Shown here: positions 27,748 to 37,199 of the stretch, in pieces
How the letters are laid out: every line of letters begins with the position of its first letter
Numbering within the stretch: position 1 is the stretch's first letter
Source: Dyella japonica A8
GTDB lineage: Bacteria > Pseudomonadota > Gammaproteobacteria > Xanthomonadales > Rhodanobacteraceae
Assembly: GCF_000725385.1 (NCBI RefSeq)
Contig: NZ_CP008884.1
Location: forward strand, 2,046,001-2,110,000
Direction: 5' to 3'
Length of the DNA: 64,000 nucleotides
The notes under the pieces: generated by a model
The model's database searches: none
The model's input: only the letters and a program-made list of their open reading frames with translations
What the model was told of the DNA's origin: nothing
Program-made: the position numbers and the translations under genes

Positions 27748-29346
27748 TCACCCACCCCGCGTGACCGGGGCGAGTGGTTTGTGCAGGTGAAGCTCCTTGT
27801 CGATGCGGGCCTGCGCGACAAGGTCCGGATCATGGCTGACCAGCACCAGCGTGCCGCGGTAAGTGGCAAGCGCCTGCTCCAGCAACTGGCGGCTGTCGAG
27901 GTCGAGATGGCTGTCGGGCTCATCGAGCAGCAGCAGATCATAGGGTTCGATAGCGCTGTCCAGCGCGAGCAGGGCCAGCTTCACGCGTTCGCCGCCGCTC
28001 AGCAGGCCCGCGGGAAGGTCGGCGCGTTCGCCGCGCAGGCCGATGCCGGCGAGGTATTCGCGATAGCGGGTGGGCGTGTGCCCGGGTGAAAGCAGGCGCA
28101 GGTTTTCCAGTGCGCTGTGGCTGTCGCGCAACAGGCGATAGTGCTGGTCGATCATCAATCGCCGTTCGCCGCATCGGATGTACCCCGCGCGCAACGGCAG
28201 GTCGCCGATGATGGCAGCGAGCAGGCTTGATTTGCCGCTGCCGTTGTCGCCGCCCAGGTAAAGCCGTTCGCCGGGAGCAAGATGAAGGTCGATCGGTTGG
28301 TCGTGTCCATGCGGCGGTATCGCGCCATCGAGCCGCAACGCGGCGTGGGTCGCCGGCTGATGGCCGAGGTCGAAGCGTTGCGCGCGGTGCAGGTCAGCGC
28401 GTTCGCGCGCCCGCTGGAGCTGCACGCGTTGCCGTGCCTGTTGCGCCCGCTGCGCGGTGAGCAGACGCGCCCCGGTGTCTTCCGAGCGCTGCTTCTGGCG
28501 ATCCAGCAGGATGGTGGGCAGATTGGCATGCGCACGCTCGCGTTGGGCCTTCTGCTGACGCTGCGCGAGACGTTGCCGGTCTTCCTGCTGTCGCCGGTCC
28601 AGTGCCTTCTGTTCGCGGCGCGCCTGATCCAGCTGGCGCTCCGCCGCTTGCTTTTCGGCATCGCGATGTATGGCGTAGCTTGCATAGTTGCCGCCATGGC
28701 GGCGCAGGCCGAGGGGCGACAACTCGTCGATGCTTTCGACGTCGGCGAGCAGCTGGCGATCGTGGCTGACCAGCAGGTAGCCGCCCGGGTGCGCGGCGAG
28801 GCGCGCGCGCAGCCATTGCCGGCCGTGGCGGTCGAGAGGATTGCCGGGCTCATCCAGGATCAGGAAGTGATGCGCTTGCGCGAACATCGGCAGCAATCGC
28901 AGGCGCACGCGTTCGCCGCCACTGAGGCTCTCCCACGTGCGTTCAAGGTCATGGGGTAACCCGGCGTCGTCGAGCCAGCGACGGGCCCGCTCCTGCACGT
29001 TCCAGTCATCGGCGAGCATGTGGAAATCCGCAGGATCCACGCTGCCGGCCTCGATGCGCCGCAAGGCACCCAGCTTGCGATCGATGCCGAGCGCTGCCGC
29101 GATGGAACCACCGAAGGATGACCATCGTTGCGGCAGGTAGGCGATATCCACATGACGGCTCACGCTGCCGTGGGTGGGCTCGAGCTGGCCGGCGAGCACG
29201 CGGGCCAGCAGCGATTTGCCGCTGCCGTTGCGCCCGACCAGGGCGTGCCGGGCAATGGCAAAAGAAGCGTCGAGATCGCTGAAGACAGGATCGCGACCGG
29301 CCGGCGCATAGCCGAGTTGTCGCGCGATGATGGCTGGGACTGTCAT
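27748..29346 (-). CDS. ABC-F family ATPase with two nucleotide-binding domains
   Basis: A 532-residue soluble protein with two ABC domains and no membrane segments. First domain: GRNGSGKS and LSGGERVRL. Second domain: [10 protein letters not shown] and LSGGERVKL. The linker (about 215-320) is a long, Arg/Gln-rich coiled coil, as in ribosome-acting ABC-F factors. The Walker B extensions read DEPGNPLD and DEPDSHLD rather than the usual DEPTNHLD, so it belongs to a divergent branch. A ribosome-associated translation or antibiotic-protection role is possible but unproven. No antibiotic or transport gene lies next to it; upp follows. Confidence 0.85.
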   Translation of the reverse strand: MTVPAIIARQLGYAPAGRDPVFSDLDASFAIARHALVGRNGSGKSLLARVLAGQLEPTHGSVSRHVDIAYLPQRWSSFGGSIAAALGIDRKLGALRRIEAGSVDPADFHMLADDWNVQERARRWLDDAGLPHDLERTWESLSGGERVRLRLLPMFAQAHHFLILDEPGNPLDRHGRQWLRARLAAHPGGYLLVSHDRQLLADVESIDELSPLGLRRHGGNYASYAIHRDAEKQAAERQLDQARREQKALDRRQQEDRQRLAQRQQKAQRERAHANLPTILLDRQKQRSEDTGARLLTAQRAQQARQRVQLQRARERADLHRAQRFDLGHQPATHAALRLDGAIPPHGHDQPIDLHLAPGERLYLGGDNGSGKSSLLAAIIGDLPLRAGYIRCGERRLMIDQHYRLLRDSHSALENLRLLSPGHTPTRYREYLAGIGLRGERADLPAGLLSGGERVKLALLALDSAIEPYDLLLLDEPDSHLDLDSRQLLEQALATYRGTLVLVSHDPDLVAQARIDKELHLHKPLAPVTRGG

Positions 29347-29622
29347 AAACCCTCCGGAAGGGGAGTGGCATACGACAGGGGGTCTGGCGCGATACGCGCC
29401 GGGGATGTCGACCGCCCTGTCACTCGTGACCGTGCATGACGCGCCCTGGCAGGCGGCGGTCAGTCGGCAGTCGAGTGGCTCAGAGGCGCATGTCGGCGGT
29501 GAATCCCTGGGAGAAGGTGAGGGCGGAGGATAGCAGGGCTGGCTTAAGCGTCACTATCAAAACTACTGCGTGGTCGTCACGCGGGCGCTCGCTACGTTTG
29601 GTTAGCGACTCTGAGCGCCCAT
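29347..29622. other. Gene-free stretch with nothing recognised
   Basis: The interval between the divergent ABC-F start and the PsiF-gene terminator (29347-29670 in total) holds no convincing reading frame, repeat or RNA motif. A small inverted GGGCGCTC/GAGCGCCC pair flanks 29583-29620. It presumably contains the ABC-F promoter. Confidence 0.5.
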
Positions 29623-29653
29623 AAAAAAAGGGCGCCGGCGATCACCGGCGCCC
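29623..29653 (-). terminator. Terminator of the PsiF-repeat gene
   Basis: GGGCGCCGG/CCGGCGCCC stem with a 6-base loop; on the minus strand it is followed by seven T. Confidence 0.9.
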
Positions 29654-29670
29654 TTGTCGCTGACACGCGA

Positions 29671-30024
29671 TCAGTGCGCGGCCGGGGCGGCATCGCCCTT
29701 GAGGCAGGTGCTCATGAACGTCTTGCGGGCATCACCCTTGAGCGCCTTGGCCTGCGGATCGGCGTTACAGGCTTTCATCTTTTCCTGCTGCGTCTGCTTG
29801 GCCGGCGCGGCGGCCGGGCTTTCGCCCTTGAGGCAGCTGCTCATGAAGGCCTTGCGCTCGTCACCGCTCTTGCCCGTCGCCTGCTTGTTGCAGTCGGTCA
29901 TGCGCTGCTGCTGCGCGTTCTTGGCGGGTGCGCTGGTGCTCGCGGCCTGCGGCGCGGCAAAAGCGGTGGAAGCGGCAAAGGCCAGCGCGACGCTGGCAAC
30001 CATCAGGCTCAAACGCGAAGACAT
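29671..30024 (-). CDS. Secreted protein with two PsiF repeats
   Basis: A 117-residue protein with a signal peptide (about 1-23, AFA-APQ) and two PsiF-type repeats (QQRMTDCNKQA...KAFMSSCLKG and QEKMKACNADP...KTFMSTCLKG). Each repeat has two conserved Cys that probably form a disulfide. The two are joined by Ala/Pro-rich linkers. PsiF in enterobacteria is phosphate-starvation inducible, but the molecular function is unknown. ATG 30024 follows the excellent ribosome-binding site CAGGAGGG; longer upstream starts lack one. Confidence 0.9.
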   Translation of the reverse strand: MSSRLSLMVASVALAFAASTAFAAPQAASTSAPAKNAQQQRMTDCNKQATGKSGDERKAFMSSCLKGESPAAAPAKQTQQEKMKACNADPQAKALKGDARKTFMSTCLKGDAAPAAH

Positions 30025-30169
30025 GCGGGTACCCTCCTGGATGACCGGCGAGTGCCGGTGGCGCAAGTCTATGCCTGCGGGGAGGTGGTAGGGGAGGGGC
30101 AAGGCTGCAGGTCATTCAGCCATGTCGCAGCTTTGGGGGGGGCTGGCGAATGGCTTCACTCCCTCCGCT

Positions 30170-30326
30170 CGTCATTCCGGCGTAGGCCGGAATCCAGTGG
30201 CGACAACGGTCGGTTGTTGTGTGAAGTCAAAGCGCAGGGCTCTTCCGCGAAAACCGAATCCTGGGGCCACTGGATGACCAGCCATTGGGCTGTTGAAAAG
30301 CACCTCCGGCCTGCGCCGGAATGACG
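30170..30326. repeat. Inverted pair of REP-like hairpins
   Basis: Outer units CGTCATTCCGGCG... and ...CGCCGGAATGACG face each other across about 100 bases. It is the main content of the 444-base gap 30025-30468, with the nuclease-gene terminator at its right end. Confidence 0.85.
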
Positions 30327-30416
30327 GTGAGGGGGAGTGGGGGGGCTCACGCGAGGTTGTGGGCAGACGCTACGCGGCTGATGTGCGGAGAAATGCAAGG
30401 CCAACGCCATCGGCAC

Positions 30417-30445
30417 AAAAAAACCACGCCCGTTGCCGGGCGTGG
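30417..30445 (-). terminator. Terminator of the secreted nuclease gene
   Basis: CCACGCCCG/CGGGCGTGG with a TTGC loop; the minus strand continues into seven T. Confidence 0.9.
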
Positions 30446-30468
30446 CTCTCCGTCGACAAGGCCAGGGC

Positions 30469-33282
30469 TTAGTGCCCGCGACCGCGTCCTTCGCCCTGGT
30501 CGTCGTCATCACCCTGTCGGTCGTCGTTGCCGCGGGGCTTCTGCTCGCCGAGCTTGCCCGGCACGAACAGGTCGACCACGAAGCCGTCGTGATCGGACAC
30601 GCCGATCGCCTTGCGCGCGTCGGTGGCGGCAGCGGCATCGGCCGCCATCTGCACCGGTGCGTCCAGGTCCGCGCGGCCGTACTGCATCTTCAGGAAGCGT
30701 TCCCGGGCGGACTGGTTCAGCAAGGCGTGGTCGAGCACCTGCACGGTCGGCACTTCGCGCCCCGAGTTGCCCGCGCCAGCCTGGGTGTAGCCCTGGATGG
30801 GGCCGAACTTCTCGGTGAACAGGAACGAGTAGCGGTCGTTCTTCGGTACCGACTCCACCGCGTTCCACAGCGCCGGGGACACGATGTTCTTGCCCAGCTT
30901 CAGCTGGTTTTCGCTGTCCTTGTACTTGCCGGCGATCAGGCCAACCATGTCCACCCAGCCGTCGCTGAACTGGTAGGCGTTGAAGTCGCCCACCACCAGC
31001 AGTGGCTGCCACGGGTTGGCGGTCTGCAGGGTCTGCACCTGGCGAGCCAGCGATGAGGCCTGCAGGAAGCGCTTCTGGCGGTCGCGCACAGCCGAGGCAC
31101 CGTCCTTGTCGACATTGGTGCGCGCCTTGGTGTGCACCGAAATCACCTGGAAGCGCACGCCGCGCGCTTCCGCCGTGAGCAGCAGCGGCGGGTGGTCGTG
31201 CACGAAGGCGGTCTGGCCGTTGTCGTTCCAGTTCTCGTCGGCAGCCAGCTGCTGCACCGACACTACGTGAACGCGATCGCTGCGCACCAGGAAGCCGACG
31301 TTGATGCCGCTGGGATCATGTCCGGGCAGCAGATAGGCCTCGTACTTGGCGCGGTAGTCGTCGCCCAGCTGGGTGGCCAGGCCCTGCAGCAGCGGCAGGC
31401 TCTTCACTTCCTCGACCGACAGCACGTCGGGCAGCTGCAGCACGCTGCCGATGTAGGCAGACAGACGCTGTGTCTTCAGCGCCACGTCGGTGGACGTCGG
31501 CTCCTTGCTGTTGCCGCTGCAGGTGAAGACGGTGTTGAACTCGCTGTCGCAGAAGCGCTCGGTGTTGAGCGCGCCGATGCGCAGCGCGTACGGCGCCGTG
31601 GGCGACACCGCGCGCGGCATCTCCGCCACATGCTTGAGCGTGATCTTGGTGGGGATGAAGGTGTACGCGCCGAAGTCGTACGAGATGATGCCTTCGGCGC
31701 GGAACGTGGTGCCGGCGACGAGCGGCGTGTTGAGTGGTACGGCGCCGAAGTCGGCGGTGTTCATCTTGAACACCTCGGGGTTGCCGCCCCAGTTGGGCAG
31801 TGTCACGCCATCGGGCACCTGCACGCCGTAGCGCACACCCGGCTGGCGCAGCGAGCGTTTGCCGTTCGCCGTGATGCTGACCTCGGCATAGGGCGCTGTG
31901 CTGAAACGTTTGTTGCCCATGTTGATCATGCCGTTCTCGATCACCACGCGCATGCCCACGAAGCACTGGAAGTTGGTGACGCCGCACGACAGCTTGTCGG
32001 GATCGGAAGAGGGGACGTTGTCACCGAATACGACCGGTGCCGGTAGGCGGCTGCCATGCGCCGTCACCGAGACCACGGCGTTCTTCAGCTCGGGCAGGTT
32101 GTAGTAGTTGTCCACCGTGGCATCCACGTCCACGACATCGCCCATGGCGACCGTGGGCTTGCTGGCGGTGAATACATAGATGCCGTTGGAGGTGAGCGGA
32201 TCGGCATCGGCGCGCGCGTCCGGCGTCTGCATGGTGAAACCGGCGGGGCCCACCGCCGTGACAATGTTGCCCCGGGTGATCACCGACTTGCCGACCAGCG
32301 GCGAGATCTGCCCGCGGCCCTGGATCTGCCAGATTTCGGCGGCGACCGGGATGTCGTACAGGATCGCGCCCATCGCGGTGTCGCGCGCCAACGGGATGTT
32401 GCCGCCCGGCTGGCTCAGCTTGACCTCGAAGGCCTTGTCGTCGCTCGGCGTGGAGCGGCCGTGCACGACGACGTTGAAGCCGGTCTGGGTCTGGCCTTCC
32501 GCGATGGTCAGCGTGGTGTCGAGCGCGTCGTAATCGTGATCGGCCACGGTGGCGCTGCCATCGATCGTCGTCACGTGTACGGAGACGCCGCCCGCGGGCG
32601 CCGGCTGGGTCAGGGTGACGGTGAACGGCATGGTGACGTCAGCGGCGCTGCGTACCTTGACGCTGGCATCGGCGATGGAGAACGCCTGGCCCAGGACCGC
32701 GCACGTGCTGGTGCTGTTATGCGGCGTGGTGGGCGAGGCGACCACGAAGTCCGCCTGGTTGTCGCCGGTGTTCAGCGGCAGGCCGGCGGCATCGGCCTTG
32801 CGGGCGTAGCCCTTGTCCGCGTTGGTGGTGCCCAGCGACGTCAGCGGATTGCCGGCCTTGTACGCGGACCCGGCGGAGAGGCCCACCTGGTCGAGCACTT
32901 GGCCGGACGCATCGAGGATGGCCAGGCCGCCGTCATCGGTCACGCCGGTGCTGTATTTGATGTCACCGGGGACGCTGCCGGAATAGCCGCCGCTGGCTCC
33001 ATTGGCCAGCAACAGATAGCAGCCCGAGGCGATCGACGTGCCGCCGGGCAGGGTAAGACGGGTGCCGGCGGTGCCCGTGGCGTTGGAGGCGTTGAGCTTG
33101 TAGCCGGACAGGTCCAACGCCTTGGTGCCGCTGTTGAACAGCTCGACGAACTCGTCGTTGCCGCCAGCCGGGCCACGGACCCGGAACTGGCTGATGCTCA
33201 GGTCGGCTGCCTGCGCGGACGTTGCCGACAGCAGGGCCAGCAGCGCGGCCCAAAGGGCGCGCCGTACATGCGTTGGTTTCAT
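30469..33282 (-). CDS. Large secreted nuclease (ExeM/NucH type) with lamin-tail, Calx-beta and endonuclease/exonuclease/phosphatase domains
   Basis: A 937-residue exported protein. It has a signal peptide (1-25), a lamin-tail domain (about 27-190, GGNDEFVELFNSG and LDLSGYKLN), a Calx-beta-like domain (about 200-300, DYDALDTTLTIAEGQTQ), an OB-like segment (about 320-420) and a C-terminal endonuclease/exonuclease/phosphatase domain (about 560-910) with VVGDFNAYQ and the catalytic SDHDGFVVDLF. The tail is strongly acidic and basic low complexity. Relatives are extracellular DNases used in nutrient scavenging or biofilm DNA turnover. There is no C-terminal sorting motif, so it is probably released. 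It is monocistronic with its own terminator. Confidence 0.88.
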   Translation of the reverse strand: MKPTHVRRALWAALLALLSATSAQAADLSISQFRVRGPAGGNDEFVELFNSGTKALDLSGYKLNASNATGTAGTRLTLPGGTSIASGCYLLLANGASGGYSGSVPGDIKYSTGVTDDGGLAILDASGQVLDQVGLSAGSAYKAGNPLTSLGTTNADKGYARKADAAGLPLNTGDNQADFVVASPTTPHNSTSTCAVLGQAFSIADASVKVRSAADVTMPFTVTLTQPAPAGGVSVHVTTIDGSATVADHDYDALDTTLTIAEGQTQTGFNVVVHGRSTPSDDKAFEVKLSQPGGNIPLARDTAMGAILYDIPVAAEIWQIQGRGQISPLVGKSVITRGNIVTAVGPAGFTMQTPDARADADPLTSNGIYVFTASKPTVAMGDVVDVDATVDNYYNLPELKNAVVSVTAHGSRLPAPVVFGDNVPSSDPDKLSCGVTNFQCFVGMRVVIENGMINMGNKRFSTAPYAEVSITANGKRSLRQPGVRYGVQVPDGVTLPNWGGNPEVFKMNTADFGAVPLNTPLVAGTTFRAEGIISYDFGAYTFIPTKITLKHVAEMPRAVSPTAPYALRIGALNTERFCDSEFNTVFTCSGNSKEPTSTDVALKTQRLSAYIGSVLQLPDVLSVEEVKSLPLLQGLATQLGDDYRAKYEAYLLPGHDPSGINVGFLVRSDRVHVVSVQQLAADENWNDNGQTAFVHDHPPLLLTAEARGVRFQVISVHTKARTNVDKDGASAVRDRQKRFLQASSLARQVQTLQTANPWQPLLVVGDFNAYQFSDGWVDMVGLIAGKYKDSENQLKLGKNIVSPALWNAVESVPKNDRYSFLFTEKFGPIQGYTQAGAGNSGREVPTVQVLDHALLNQSARERFLKMQYGRADLDAPVQMAADAAAATDARKAIGVSDHDGFVVDLFVPGKLGEQKPRGNDDRQGDDDDQGEGRGRGH

Positions 33283-33538
33283 TGACCACTCCCTTTCCCG
33301 GGTCCGGGGTGGACCCCATCGGGGAGGAGGCTAGTAAGTTTTTACGACAGTTTCGCGAATGGAATCGGCAATATCTCGCGATACTGCGAGGCATGTGGCG
33401 ATTTTCAGTTCTGCCGTGCTCTGGCGGGGGCGTGGCGCCGGCCAGGGCCGTGGGCGAATAGCCCGCATCGCCGTCGTTCGGCAATGCCGTTCCTCAGGGC
33501 CTGCTCACGGTCTCGCTGGGGCGTTGCTATCCCCTCAC

Positions 33539-33670
33539 CGTCATTCCGGCGCAGGCCGGAATCCAGTGGCGACCACCTTGAAGGGTCGCGATAGTCGTCA
33601 CCAACCCAGCCATTGCCTCGCGAAAACCGGATGTGGTGGCTACTGGATTCCGGCCTGCGCCGGAATGACG
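33539..33670. repeat. Inverted pair of REP-like hairpins
   Basis: TTCCGGCGCAGGCCGGAA units in opposite orientation at each end, as at 14614. It lies in the 427-base gap 33283-33709, which otherwise holds only the presumed promoter of the nuclease gene. Confidence 0.87.
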
Positions 33671-33709
33671 GTGAGGGAAATGAGCTGTACGAAAATCGTG
33701 GCGGTCTTA

Positions 33710-35206
33710 TCAGGCCGCCTCGGCCTTGAGCTTGCGCGGCCCGTGCAGCAGGGCCTGGCGAACATGCGACACCACCAGATCGACTTCGTCGCTGCTCACC
33801 AGGAAGTGCGGGGTGAAGCGCAGCGAGTTGGTGCCGCCGTGGATCACGCCCACGCCGCGCAGGCGCATGAACTCCTCGGTGGAGTGGGCGCCGTAGCACT
33901 TGAACTCCGGCGCCAGCTCGCACGAGAACAGCAGGCCGGTGCCCTGCACCTTGGTGATCAGGCCGCCCAGTTCGTTCTTCAGCGCGTTGAGCTTGTCGAC
34001 GAATTCCTTGCCGCGCTCACGGATGTTGTTGCGCACCTCGTCGGTGAGCTCGTTGAGCGTGGCGAGCGCCACGTCCAGCGCGCGCGGGTTGGCGGTCATG
34101 GTGTTGCCGTAGATGCCCTTGCGGTACAGGTCGGCGGTGCGCTCGGTCACGGCGAGCACGGACAGCGGGTACTGGCCGGCGTTGAGCGCCTTGGAGAAGG
34201 TTTCGAAATCCGGCGGCGCGAGCTTCTCGAAGCCCGGGTAGTCGGTGATCGACAGCACGCCGTGCGCGCGCAGGCCCGCCTGGATGGAATCGACCAGCAG
34301 CAGCGAACCGTGTGCCTCGGTGAGCGCGCGCGCCTTCTGGTAGAACTCCGGCGTGACCGCGCGGCCCGGGTCGCCTTCGCCCATCACCGGCTCCAGGAAC
34401 ATCGCCTCGATGAACCAGCCGTTCTTGTCGGCCTCGGCGAACACGGCTTCCAGCTGCGCGATGTCGTACGGCTGCACGGTGAGCAGCGTGTCTTCATGGC
34501 GATAGCTGGCCAGGTGCTGCAGATAGGTCTTGCGCGTGGAATCGGAATACAGCGCCGGCTTGTCGGTGCGGCCATGGAAGGCGCCCTTCACCGCGACGCG
34601 CTTGATGGTGCGGCCCGCGTAACGCGCACCGGCATCGGTCAGCAGCTTGGCATTGACGTCAGCGATGCGACAGGCAAGGCCCACCGATTCGGAACCGGAA
34701 TTGAGCGCGAGATAACGCGTGTACGGGTTGCTGCCACGGTTGCGGCCAAGCTCGCGGTCCATCGCCTTGGTGAAGCGCATCTGCGAGACGCTCGGCGTCA
34801 TCACGTTGGCCATCACCTGCGGACGCGCCAGCGCGGCATCGATGGCTGCATGGTTGTGGCCGAAGCCCAGCATGCCGTAGCCACCGTTGTCGTGGATCAC
34901 CGCACCCTTGAGGCTGACCACCCACGGACCGCGCGCTGCCGCCGGCAGGTACGGGTTGATGGCGTCGTCCGGATAGAAGTTGACGAACTCCGTCTGCGCC
35001 TGCGCCAGCTGCTCGGCTTCGTCGAGCTTGAGGAAGTCGCCCAGTTCGTTGCGCAGTTCGCGGTGACGCGCCACCGCGTCGCCGATGGCCTGCGCCAGCT
35101 CAGGATGGCTGGCCGCGAAACGCTCGATGGTGGCGTCGTCGAGGCCGGTGGTCAGCGGTGCGCCGCCGAATTCGCGCAGTTCGCGCAGCTGATCAATCAC
35201 GCCCAT
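33710..35206 (-). CDS. Class III pyridoxal-phosphate aminotransferase
   Basis: A 498-residue class III aminotransferase. Visible are the substrate and cofactor regions LNSGSES, GAFHGRTDKPALYS, EPVMGEGD, the cofactor-contacting Asp in LLLVDSIQAGLRAHG, the Schiff-base Lys in ETFSKALNAGQYPLS and the YGNTMTANPRAL block. The N-terminal 70 residues are a helical extension not typical of ornithine or acetylornithine aminotransferases, so the substrate is uncertain. ATG 35206 follows the strong site AAGGAGG. It appears monocistronic. The 287 bases upstream hold no recognised feature. Confidence 0.85.
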   Translation of the reverse strand: MGVIDQLRELREFGGAPLTTGLDDATIERFAASHPELAQAIGDAVARHRELRNELGDFLKLDEAEQLAQAQTEFVNFYPDDAINPYLPAAARGPWVVSLKGAVIHDNGGYGMLGFGHNHAAIDAALARPQVMANVMTPSVSQMRFTKAMDRELGRNRGSNPYTRYLALNSGSESVGLACRIADVNAKLLTDAGARYAGRTIKRVAVKGAFHGRTDKPALYSDSTRKTYLQHLASYRHEDTLLTVQPYDIAQLEAVFAEADKNGWFIEAMFLEPVMGEGDPGRAVTPEFYQKARALTEAHGSLLLVDSIQAGLRAHGVLSITDYPGFEKLAPPDFETFSKALNAGQYPLSVLAVTERTADLYRKGIYGNTMTANPRALDVALATLNELTDEVRNNIRERGKEFVDKLNALKNELGGLITKVQGTGLLFSCELAPEFKCYGAHSTEEFMRLRGVGVIHGGTNSLRFTPHFLVSSDEVDLVVSHVRQALLHGPRKLKAEAA

Positions 35207-35493
35207 GGGTTCCTCCTTCAAGGTCGACTTGCCTGCCGTCCCGAAGGCAGGCGCATCGACACGTCTACGATTGTCATGGTGTGGAAACGCGAAGCCTTTC
35301 TGCGTCTCCCTTGGCTCTGTGGCCATGTCGCACTGCGATCCTCACGGATGTGGCAACGCAACGTCCGTCTGAGCATAACTCGGCGTTGTCGCCGCCGTAA
35401 CCCCGGGTGACGCTTGTCACCTGCGCTGCCTGACGCGGGCAACTGCTGGCAAACCCTTGCGCCGCCTAGCATGGCAGGCAGGGAGGAGGAGCC

Positions 35494-36408
35494 ATGGAAA
35501 AACATGCAGCCGTCGTTGCCAGCCTGTCTGCCGCCGTCAAACATTACGGCGCTTTAACGGCGCTGGATGGTCTTGATCTCATGTTGCACCGCGGCGAACT
35601 GCTCGCCTTGCTGGGCCCGAACGGTGCCGGCAAGAGCACCGCGATCAGCCTGCTGCTGGGATTGGTGCGAGCCGACGCGGGACGGGTGGAGCTGTTCGGC
35701 CGCAACCCGCAGGAGATCGATGCGCGTCGCCGCATCGGCGTGATGCTGCAATCGGCGTCGTTGCCGCCAACCTTGCGCGTGTCTGAATTGTTGCGGCTGA
35801 CCATGAGCTACTACCCGGCGCCACGTGCCCTTGAGGAAACCGCGCAGCTCGCCGGCATCACCGACCTGCTTTCGCGCCGTTATGCCGCGCTGTCGGGCGG
35901 CCAGCAGCGCCGGGTGCAGTTCGCGCTGGCGTTGTGCGGTCGGCCGGAGCTGTTGTTCCTCGACGAGCCCACCGTCGGCATGGATATCGATGCGCGGCAG
36001 AAACTGTGGGTAGCGATTCGCCGCCTGGTTGCCGAAGGCTGCGCCGTGGTGCTCACCACCCATTACCTGGAAGAGGCCGAGGCACTCGCACAGCGCGTGG
36101 TGGTGCTCGCCAAGGGACGTGTGTTGAGCGAAGGCAGCGTCGATGCGCTGCGTTCGCGCGTAGCCATGACGCGCATCCGCTGCATCAGCGATCTGGACGC
36201 CGCGGCCTTGTCGCAATGGCAGCACGTGGCCTATGCGGAACACGATGGCGCGCACCTGCACGTGCACACCGATGCACCGGAGAAGGTGCTGCGCCGCATG
36301 CTCGACGCGGATCCCGCGCTGTCGGAGCTGGAGGTTCGTCGCGCCGGCCTGGCCGAGGCGTTCACCGAACTGACCCGTGACAACGAAGCGGAAAAGGAGG
36401 CGGCGTGA
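35494..36408 (+). CDS. ABC-2 type exporter, ATP-binding subunit
   Basis: A 304-residue ATPase. Walker A is GPNGAGKST at 41-49, the signature LSGGQQRR begins at 133, and Walker B is LLFLDEPTVGMD with the switch His in TTHYLEEAEAL. The C-terminal domain (about 215-304) is the typical regulatory tail of drug and lipid exporters. It is the first gene of a packed unit, overlapping the permease by one base (TGATG), and is followed by two sensor kinases and a response regulator. This order is like the DesKR and LiaRS-type exporter modules. ATG 35494 follows AGGGAGGAGG. Confidence 0.9.
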   Translation: MEKHAAVVASLSAAVKHYGALTALDGLDLMLHRGELLALLGPNGAGKSTAISLLLGLVRADAGRVELFGRNPQEIDARRRIGVMLQSASLPPTLRVSELLRLTMSYYPAPRALEETAQLAGITDLLSRRYAALSGGQQRRVQFALALCGRPELLFLDEPTVGMDIDARQKLWVAIRRLVAEGCAVVLTTHYLEEAEALAQRVVVLAKGRVLSEGSVDALRSRVAMTRIRCISDLDAAALSQWQHVAYAEHDGAHLHVHTDAPEKVLRRMLDADPALSELEVRRAGLAEAFTELTRDNEAEKEAA

Positions 36409-37193
36409 TGTCCGTCGCCATGATCGAGCCGCTGTCGTCGTCCGGCATGTCGCCGCGTCGCCTGCTTGGCGCCTATCTGACCGAGGCACGTACGGAATGC
36501 CTGCGCTACTTCCGCGCGCCGAGCTTCCTGTTGCCGGTGACCTTGTTCGCCACCATGTTCTATCTGCTGTTCGGCATCGTGATGAACCACAACGCCGATG
36601 CGGACACCGCGCGCTACCTGCTCGCCAGCTATGGCGTGTTCGGCGTGATGAGCCCGGGTTTGTTCGGTTTCGGCGTATCGCTGGCGATGGAGCGGGACAA
36701 TGGCCTGCTCACGCTCAAGCGCGCATTGCCGATGCCGCCCGGTGCCTACCTGCTCGGCAAGATGGTGATGGCCATGTTCGCGGCGGGCGTTGTCGTCCTT
36801 TTGCTGCTGGCACTGGCCGTGGGTCTCGGTCACGTGCCGCTCGGGCTAGCGCAGGCTTTGTCGCTGCTGGTCACCGGCATGCTGGGCGTCTTGCCGTTCT
36901 GCGCCATGGGGATGCTGGTGGGCACCCTGGTGAAGGGGCAGGGCGCGCCGGGGGTGATCAACATCATCTACCTGCCCATGTCCTTCCTGTCGGGCCTGTG
37001 GATTCCGCTGCACCTGCTGCCATTGGCGCTGCAGCGGATAGCGCCCGTGTGGCCCAGCGCGCACCTGCAACAGTTGGCCCTCGGCGCGGTGGGTCTCGGG
37101 CACACCAGTCCATGGCCACATGTTGCGGTGCTGCTGGCCTATACGACGGTGTTCTTCCTGCTGGCGGCACGCCGCCTGCGACGCCTGGGTTGA
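36408..37193 (+). CDS. ABC-2 type exporter, membrane subunit
   Basis: A 261-residue membrane protein with about six hydrophobic helices, including LLPVTLFATMFYLLFGIVM, AAGVVVLLLLALAVGL, LLVTGMLGVLPFCAMGMLVG and the ABC-2 signature region NIIYLPMSFLSGLWIP. It partners the upstream ATPase. The substrate is unknown; drug, lipid or peptide export are all possible. ATG 36408 overlaps the stop codon of the ATPase gene and has AAAAGGAGG upstream. The next gene starts 6 bases after its end. Confidence 0.88.
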   Translation: MSVAMIEPLSSSGMSPRRLLGAYLTEARTECLRYFRAPSFLLPVTLFATMFYLLFGIVMNHNADADTARYLLASYGVFGVMSPGLFGFGVSLAMERDNGLLTLKRALPMPPGAYLLGKMVMAMFAAGVVVLLLLALAVGLGHVPLGLAQALSLLVTGMLGVLPFCAMGMLVGTLVKGQGAPGVINIIYLPMSFLSGLWIPLHLLPLALQRIAPVWPSAHLQQLALGAVGLGHTSPWPHVAVLLAYTTVFFLLAARRLRRLG

Positions 37194-37199
37194 AGTAGC

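Noticed and set aside
27748..29346. ABC transporter importer/exporter ATPase
   Set aside because: Two fused ATPase domains with a coiled-coil linker and no membrane partner indicate the ABC-F class.
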